Assembly (NCBI RefSeq): GCF_004138335.1
Contig: NZ_RYFW01000002.1
Coordinates: 849,501 to 913,500 of the forward strand
Direction: 5' to 3'
Origin: Peristeroidobacter agariperforans
Lineage (GTDB): Bacteria; Pseudomonadota; Gammaproteobacteria; Steroidobacterales; Steroidobacteraceae
DNA length: 64,000 nt
The translations under genes were made by a program, and so were the position numbers. Positions 53,505 to 62,500 of the stretch are shown one piece after another; the stretch's first letter is position 1; each line of letters begins with the position of its first letter. Under the pieces are notes generated by a model. That model saw only the letters and a program-made list of their open reading frames with translations, did not search any database and had not been told where the DNA came from.

Positions 53505-56500
53505 ATGAGCAGCCAAATCCTAGATATCCGCTCTTTCGCCGATCAGGACCTGGTCGAGGCGCCGCATTCCGCCGACTGCACCATTGCCGTGCTCGCGAAA
53601 GACCCGGCTGAACACTGTCTGGACGGCGCAGGACCGCGGCGCGACGCGTTGTATGTTCTTAGCCAGTGGCAGCAGCAGCTGCGCGCTCATGCCGAACGCC
53701 GACAGACCGATCTGCTGGGCGAGGAGTACTTCGATACGCTGAATCATCTGGCGCATCGTTATCCGATCAGCTCGGAGGCGTTCATCGTCGTGGCGGGCAG
53801 CGTAGGATTGTTCAGCGACGAGCCGATCAAGCACTATCCGAATATCGACAGTCTTTGCCGCAGCAATTTGCGGCGCTTCTGCAAGCGCGACTACATCGTG
53901 CGCTACGCGGCAGAAGGGGACATCGATCGCTTGTGCGAGCTCGAAAAGCTTTGCTGGCAGCACACACGGACGCCCAAGCAACGAATCCGCGCGCGGCTGC
54001 AGAAATATCCCCAAGGTCAGTTCGTCCTGGAGCGTGCGGGCCGCGTGCTGGGCGTGATCTATAGCCAGCGCATCGCGGACGTGGATGCACTCGACGAGGC
54101 GAACGCGACGAACGTGCATCGCCTGCACGATGACGCCGGCGCGAACATCCAGTTGCTGGCAATCAACGTCGATCCGGACGCGCAGAACTTCGGCTACGGC
54201 GATCAGTTGCTGGAGTTCATGTTGCAGCGGTGCGGCCTCGTGGCAGGCGTCGATCGCGTCGTTGCGGTCACGCTGTGCAAAGACTTTGACGCCAGCGGCG
54301 CGCACTCGATGGATCGTTATATCGAGCTGCAGGGGAACGAGCAGGACGCCGTGCTGGCTTTCCACCAGACGCACGGCGCGACGATACTCAAATCGGTTCC
54401 GGGGTATCGGCCGCAAGACCGCGCTAACGGCGGACAAGGCGTGTTGGTGACCTATGACATTCGCCACCGCGAGCCCCGATCCAAGCAAGGCGATGTTGTT
54501 GTTGCGAATCGCGTCGGCACGATGCGGCCTCAGCAGCTCGAACAGTTCGTCCACGACAGCGTCACCGACCTGTTGGGGGTCGACAGTCGTGAGTTCCATG
54601 TCGATCGCCCGTTGATGGAGATGGGCCTGGACTCGGCCGATCTGCTGAAGCTGCAGCTGAAGGTGGAAGAGCGGCTCGGCTGCCGCTTGCAGGCCGGATT
54701 CTTCTTCGAGTTCAACAGCACGCGCAAGGTGACGGATCGCTTGTTGACGCTCGTGAAATTCGATGCCAACGGCGAGCGGAGAATGCCGGAGAACGATGAC
54801 GACTCCGACGGACGTGGCTCGAGCTCGAGAAAGGCCAGGAGCCTGGACACGGACATTGCCATCATCGGCATGTCCTGCAAACTCCCGGGCGGCATAGAAA
54901 CGCCGGACCAGTTGTGGCAAACGCTCGTCGGCGCAACCTCGGTCGTGGGTTCGTTCCCTGAAAGCCGTGGGCGATGGCCGGACAGCAGTGACATGCCCGG
55001 CATCGACAAGGGCGGATTTGTCAGCGATGCAGATGCCTTCGACGCCGCTTTCTTCCGGATGTCGCCGGCGGAAGCCGTCGTCACAGATCCACAGCAACGG
55101 ATGTTGCTCCAGCTGGCATGGGCCTGTCTGGAGGACGCGGGCACTGTGCCTGCCGCGCTCCAAGGCACGAAGACCGGTGTGTTCGTCGGCGCCAGCAATT
55201 GCGACTACAGCCGCTTGACGCAAGCGGCGGGCCTGGAAGTCCAGGCTCATCACGGCGTCGGCAGTTCGCTCGCCATTCTGGCCAACCGTCTTTCGTATTT
55301 CTTCGATTGCTCGGGTCCGAGTCTGCTGATCGACACCGCTTGTTCGTCGTCGCTGGTGGCCTTGCACTCAGCCGTTCAATCGTTGCGCTCTGGCGAGTGC
55401 ACGACGGCGCTCGTCGGTGGTGTGAATCTCATCTGTCATCCCGACCTGTCGATTGCCTATCACAAGGCGGGGATGTTGGCGGCCGACGGTCGCTGCAAGA
55501 CGTTCGACGCCACCGCGAATGGCTACGTGCGCTCCGAAGGCGCGGTGATGATGTTGCTCAAGCCGCTGAAGCAGGCGGTAGAGGATCACGATCGCATTCA
55601 TGCGGTAATCAAGGGTAGCGCGACCAATCACGGCGGCCTGGCCGGCGGCCTGACCGTTCCCAACCCGCAGAAGCAGAGCGAGTTGTTGCGAGCAGCATGG
55701 AAGGATGCGGGCGTCGCTGCGCGCGATCTCACATATATCGAGGCGCACGGCACGGGCACCTCGTTGGGCGACCCGATTGAGATTCAGGGCATTCAGACTG
55801 CTTACGGCGATGAGGCGGCGGGCAGAACGTGCGCCATCGGCTCGGTCAAGAGCAACCTCGGTCATCTGGAGCCGGCCGCCGGTATCGCGGGCCTGCTCAA
55901 GATCGTGCTGTGCATGCGGAACGGTCAGCTGCCGCCGTCGCTGAATTTTTCCCGGCTCAATCCCAAGATTCGTCTGGAGGGCACGCCCTTCCAGGTTCAG
56001 GAGCGTCTTGGTCCGTGGGCTGCTGAGCGACGCGTTGCGGGCGTCAGCAGCTTCGGCTCGGGCGGCGCCAATGCGCACGTCGTCGTTGCGGAATATTCGA
56101 GTGGCACGAGCGCCGACACGGCGGGGCAGGAGCATTTGTTTGTTTTGTCCGCCGCCAACGACGAGCGCCTGCGCACGTATGCAGCCGAAGTCATGCAATG
56201 GCTGAACAGCGCCGCGGCCGATGTCAGTTTCGCGGACGCCATCCATACCTGGCAGGTCGGCCGCACGTCGATGAAGGCGCGCCTCGCGATCAGAGTGGCT
56301 GACGCCGCGGACCTGCGTGCCAGGCTGAGCAGCTGGCTCGCGGGCGCCGAGAACCCAGTGAATGTTTGGTCGGGCACGGCTGATTCGGGCGCCACCGGAC
56401 TCGGCCGCGTGTGGCAAGGCAAGGCCGGGCAGCGGCTCATTGAAGAGGCTCTGCGCGAGTGGGATATCGAGCAGCTTGCTGAGTTGTGGACCTCGGGCAT

Positions 56501-59500
56501 CGAAATCGATTGGCGCCGAGGGCACAAGTCGGCCCGCGCGAAGGTGAGTTTGCCGACATACCCGTTCGCGAAAGATCGCTATTGGGTGACGAATGACGTG
56601 ACTCACAGCCCGACAGCTCGAGTCGGCTCTGGATCCGCGATTCTGCATCCTTTGTTGCATGCGAATACGTCGGAGCTGTTCCAGCACGGGTATAGCTCTA
56701 CGTTCAGTGGCGATGAGTTCTTCCTTGCCGATCATCGCGTGAATCTGGGTGAGCGCGGCAGTGAACGAGTGATGCCCGCAGTGGCCTACCTGGAGATGGC
56801 GCGCGCGGCTGTTGAGAGAGCGCAGCCTACGCGGCCGGAAGCATCTCTGCTCGAGCTACGCGATGTCGAATGGACACAGCCGCTGATCGTTGACGGCCAG
56901 AAGCAGGTCAGCATCAAGCTCGCGCCGCAGGGCGATGATGAGATCGAATGCAAGGTCACGAGTCAGGACGACGGGCACGAGACAGCTCACTGCATCGGGC
57001 GCGCATCGTTCTGCACCGACCCGATGCCGGCCAAGCTCGATTTGCAGCAGCTGAAAGCCGAAATGGCTGGCGCGCGCGTCGACGCTACCCGCATCTACGA
57101 TGCCCTGGCGACCATGGGACTGCTGTACGGTCCCTCGCATCGCTCGATCACCGCGCTCTATCGCAGCGAGCGTCAACAGGTCGTGGAGCTCGCTCTGCCG
57201 CCCGCCGCAGGTCGTGATTTTCAGCTGCACCCGAGCTTGATGGACGGCGCCCTGCAGGCAGCGATCTGCCTCAGTATCGATCTGGATCGCGTTCCCAGCC
57301 GCGCAGCCATGCCGTTCGCGCTGGAGTCGTTGCGCATCATAGGACCTTGCACCGAAAAGATGTGTGCCCTGGTGCGATATGCATCGGGTAGCAATGCCGG
57401 CGATATCGTGAAGAAGTTCGATATCGATCTCTGCGATGAGCAGGGGAACGTCAAGGTGCAGTTCCGTGGATTCTCGGCGCGCGATGTGAAGGGCGACGGC
57501 CCGCGGCCAAGGAAGCTGACATCGGATCTGCAATGTTTCGTGCCGATCTGGAGTCAGCTGCCGACCGGGAAGCGCGAGCCGAACGCTTTCCCGGATCTGG
57601 CCAAGGTGTTGCTGCTGGGAACGGACGCAACTCATCTCGACTGGTTGCAGCGGACGCACACGAATGTGGAGTCGCTGGAGCTGGCGTCGTCGGCCTCTAT
57701 CGAGGCTGCGCACGAGGCGCTGAAGGCTCGTTCCTTCGATCGCCTGATGTGGATCGCGCCCGATGTGGCGTGCGAAACCGCGGATTCGATGGTCGAAGCA
57801 CAGGAAGTCGGTGTACTGGCGGTGTTCAGGATCGCGAAGGCATTGCTACAGCTAGGCTACGCAGACAAGGAGCTCGCCTGGACGCTCGTCACGCGCCGCA
57901 CGCAGCAAGCGAGAAAATCCGATCCAGTCCATCCTGCTCATGCAGCCATCGCAGGTTTCGTCGGCAGCCTGGCGAAGGAATATCCGCACTGGAAGGTGAC
58001 GTTGCTGGATGTCGATTCGCTGGAATCCGTGACCGCCGGCGAATGCCTGTCACGGGCCACCGACAGCCAACCTAGCCGGCTCGCGCATCGCGATGGTGAG
58101 TGGTTGCAACAGACGTTCGCACAGGTGCCGTCGGTGCCGCCGTCGCGGCCTGTGTACTACAAGCAGAAGGGCGTGTACGTCGCTATCGGCGGTGCGGGCG
58201 GGCTCGGAGAAGTGTGGAGCCGCTTCATGATCGAGCACTTCCAGGCCCGGATGGTCTGGATCGGTCGTGACGAGTTGAATGCCACGATTCAAGGCAAGAT
58301 CGACGCGCTGGCCCGGCTTGCGGGTCCCGCTGGCCGCGCACCTCTATATATAAGAGCGGATGCGACCGATCCGAACGCGTTGCAGCGGGCCTTGGACACC
58401 CTCTTGGAGACCTATCCCTCCGTGGACGGGGTCGTGCATTCGGCCATCGTCCTGCAGGACCAGAGCGTGCAGCACATGGAGGAGAGCCGGTTTCGCGCCG
58501 GACTGTCCGCCAAGGTCGATATCAGCGTGAACCTGGACCGCGTGTTCGGGCAGCAGCCGCTCGACTTCATGCTGTTCTTTTCATCGATTCTGTCGTTCAT
58601 CACTTCGCCCGGCCAATCCAACTACGCCGCGGGCTGCACGTTCAAAGACAGCTTCGCGCAGCACCTGGAGCAGCAGCGCCCTTATCCGGTGAAGATCGTG
58701 AACTGGGGCTACTGGGGCAATGTTGGGATCGTCGCCGACGACGCGCACAGCAAGAGCATGGAGCGGATCGGCATCGGCTCCATCGAGCCGCGCGAGGGCA
58801 TGCCGTTCCTGCAATCGCTGATCAGCTCGGACCTGAGCCAGGCGGCGTTGATCAAGACGGTCGCGGGCCGCAGCCCGGACGACATCGAGTATTCGGAGCA
58901 GTGGGTTCATTTCGGAAAAGCCCGCGCCGAGAAGGATCTGGGCAGCGAAGAGTTGCCTACGCTAGTGACTTGCCAGGAGCCGACCGCGCGCGAAGGCGGC
59001 TTGCAGACGCCGATGATGGACGAGCTGCTCGCAGAATTGCTGCTGTCGAGCCTGGTCTCCGTCGGCCTGTTCCAGAATGGCATATGTCAGCTGGCCGATT
59101 TACCGGCGCAGCGACGCGTTACGACGTTCCGCGAGCGTTGGCTCGAAAGCAGCATCCGCTACTTGCGTCAGCACGCGTGGCTCACTGCGGACCTCACGCC
59201 GACCAGCAAAGTGCGGTCGTTGAGCGGCGTCTGGGCCGAGTGGCAGCAGAAGCAGTCGCAATGGAAGAGCAACGCAGATCTGCGCGCACAGGTGGTCCTG
59301 TTGGACGAGTGCTTGAGCGCACTGCCCGATATTCTGCTCGGCAAACAGTCGTCGACCGATGTGATGTTTCCGAACTCCTCCATGCACCTCGTGGAAGGAA
59401 TTTACGGCGGCAACGCCGTGGCGGATTACTTCAATGCCGCGCTGGGCGAGACTCTGCTGACGCATATCCTGCGACGGACCAGGAACGTCAAAGATCGCGA

Positions 59501-62500
59501 GATTCGCATTCTCGAAATCGGCGCCGGCACGGGCGGCACCACCGCGAGCATCCTGCCCGAGCTACGCAACCTGCCGATCGCGGAGTACTGCTATACCGAC
59601 GTGTCCAGGGCTTTCCTGATGCACGCGGAGAAGCACTATCAGCCCGGCTTCCCGGCGTTGACCACCGCGCTGTTCGATGTTTCCAAACCCGTCGGCTCGC
59701 AGCAGATCGAGCTGGGTTGTTACGACTACGTCATCGCAACCAACGTGTTGCACGCGACGCCGAATATCCGGCAGACCGTGCGTCACGCCAAAGCGGTTCT
59801 CGCGCAGGACGGAGTCCTGCTGCTGAATGAAATCAGCACCTGGTCGCTGTTCAGTCACCTGACCTTCGGCTTGCTGGAGGGCTGGTGGTTGCACGAGGAC
59901 TCGTCGCTGCGCTTGCCCGGCAGCCCAGGGTTGTCGCCCGAGAAATGGCGCGCTGTACTGCTGGAGGAGGGCTTCGGCACGGTCACTTTCCCGGCCCAGA
60001 ACGCGCACCGCTTCGGACAGCAGATCGTCGCGGCACGCAGCGACGGATGGGTACGGCAGCATCTCGAGCAACGCTCGCCAATCGTTCTGGATGACAGCGA
60101 GGCGGTTGAGGTTCCGGCCAAGCCGGCGCCAGTGCAAGTCGCGCCCGCCAGCTCCGAAACTTCCATGCGCACTGCAGGCATTGCTCACTTTCAACAGGTG
60201 ATCGCATCGGTGCTGCGGATGCAGCCGCACGAGATCGAGGCGCGTCGGCCGTTCGCTGAGTATGGCCTGGACTCCATCTTGATCGGCCAGCTCAACTATC
60301 AGCTGCGCAAGGTCTTCCCGGGCATCTCGAGCACTTTGTTCTTCGAAGTGCAGACGGTCGCGGGTCTGGTCGATTATCTGCTGGAGAACAGGAAAGAGGA
60401 GTTGCGCAAGGTTCTGCCGACTTCCGCGTCGGCTGTGCCGGCTCCACAAACGCCTCCATCGGTGAATGCGTCCGCTGCGCAGGAGCGTCCTCGTCCCGTA
60501 CCGATCTCACCTTCCAAAGCTTCCAAGAAGGGACCCGAGCAGCCCGAGAAGTCGACGTCGGCACCCGGCGCAACGTCAGCGGTGTTCGACGTTGCCATCG
60601 TTGGATTGAGCGGACGTTATCCGCGCTCCAACGACCTGACGGAGTTCTGGTCGCATCTGGCAAACGGTCGGAGCTGTGTTACCGAAATCCCGCGGGAGCG
60701 CTGGCGCTGGGAAGATTATTACGACGCCGACAAGGGCAAGTCCGGCAAGATCTATAGCAAGTGGGGCGGCTTCCTGGACGGCATCGACCAGTTCGACCCG
60801 CTGTTCTTCAAGATCGCGCCCAAGGAAGCCAAGCGCATGGATCCGCAGGAGCGTTTGTTCCTGCAGTCCTGCTATGAGGCCATCGAGGATGCCGGATACA
60901 CGCCGGAGTCCTTGGGGCCGGCCGAAAAGATCGGTGTGTTCGCGGGTGCGATGAATGCGCGTTACATCCCGCAGCCCGCGCACTATTCGATTGCGAACCG
61001 GGTTTCCTACGTCTTCAACTTCCAGGGCCCGTCGATGGCCGTCGATACGGCGTGCTCGTCGTCGCTGACCGCCGTTCACCTGGCGCTGGAGAGTCTGTAT
61101 AGCGGTTCGAGCGATTGCGCCATCGCCGGCGGCGTGAACCTCATCATCGACCCGGTCCATTACATGGAACTGTCGCAGATGACGATGCTGTCGAGCGGCA
61201 GCGAGTGCAAGTCGTTCGGCGAGAACGCGGACGGGTTCGTGGATGCGGAGGGCGTGGGCGTCGTCGTGCTGAAGCCGCTGCACCTGGCGGAGCGCGACGG
61301 CGATCATATCTACGCGGTCATCAAGGGCAGCGCCGTCAATGCGGGCGGCAAGACCAACGGCTATACCGTTCCCAATCCAATTGCTCAAGCTTCGCTGGTT
61401 TCTCTGGCGCTGGAGCGCGCCAAGGTGGCGCCCGAGCACGTCAGTTACATCGAGGCCCACGGGACGGGGACAGCGCTCGGCGATCCCATCGAGATCTCCG
61501 GCTTGACGCGTGCGTTCAACGGCAACGCATCCAATGGCGGTGGCGGCGGCAAGCAGTACTGCGCCATCGGCTCGTTGAAATCGAACATCGGCCACTGCGA
61601 ATCGGCCGCCGGCATCGCCGGCCTGACCAAGGTGCTGCTGCAGCTGAAACATCGGCAACTGGTGCCTTCACTGCACTCTGAAGTCACGAACTCGCGTATC
61701 GACTTCGAGCAAACGCCGTTCCGGGTCCAGCACAGCCTGCAGCCCTGGGCTCGCCCGATGCGGGAAGTGGATGGCGTCGTGCGTGAGATTCCACGCATCG
61801 CCGGTGTTTCTTCTTTCGGCGCGGGCGGGTCGAACGCCCATGTGATCGTCCAGGAATACATTCCGACGAACGAATTTCGACGCTCCGGCGCGGTAGCGCC
61901 GACGATCGTGCCGCTGTCCGCGAGGACGGCGGAGCAGCTCGAACAGAAGGTGCGAGATCTGCTGACTTACGTTCGCTCGGCCGAGGCGATCGATCTCCCC
62001 GCGCTGGCTTATACGTTGCAAACCGGTCGCGAGGCGATGGACGAGCGCCTCGGCATGATCGTGGGCTCGGTCGAGCAACTCGCGTCGAAGTTGCAAGCAC
62101 AGCTGGATGGCAAGCCGCACAGCGACGATGGGCGAGGCCAGGTCAAACGCAAGGAAGCGGCGGCGCTGTTCGGCAGCGAAGCTGACGTGCAACGAATCCT
62201 CGACGGTGCAATTGCCAGCAAAGATCTGATCAGGCTGCTGGATCTCTGGGTCAAGGGGCTGGCGCTGGATTGGCGAAAGCTCTACGGAGAGAGCGCGCCG
62301 GCGCGCCTGAGTCTGCCCACGTATCCATTCGCGAAAGAGCGGTACTGGATGGATAGAACGGCAGAGGTCCGTGCGGTCGCCGCACCGGCAACAGCGATTC
62401 TGCATCCCTTGCTTCACACCAACACGTCGGAACTCGGGCAGCAACGCTACAGCTCGACGTTTACTGGTCGCGAAACATTCCTCGTCGAGCGGACCTTGCC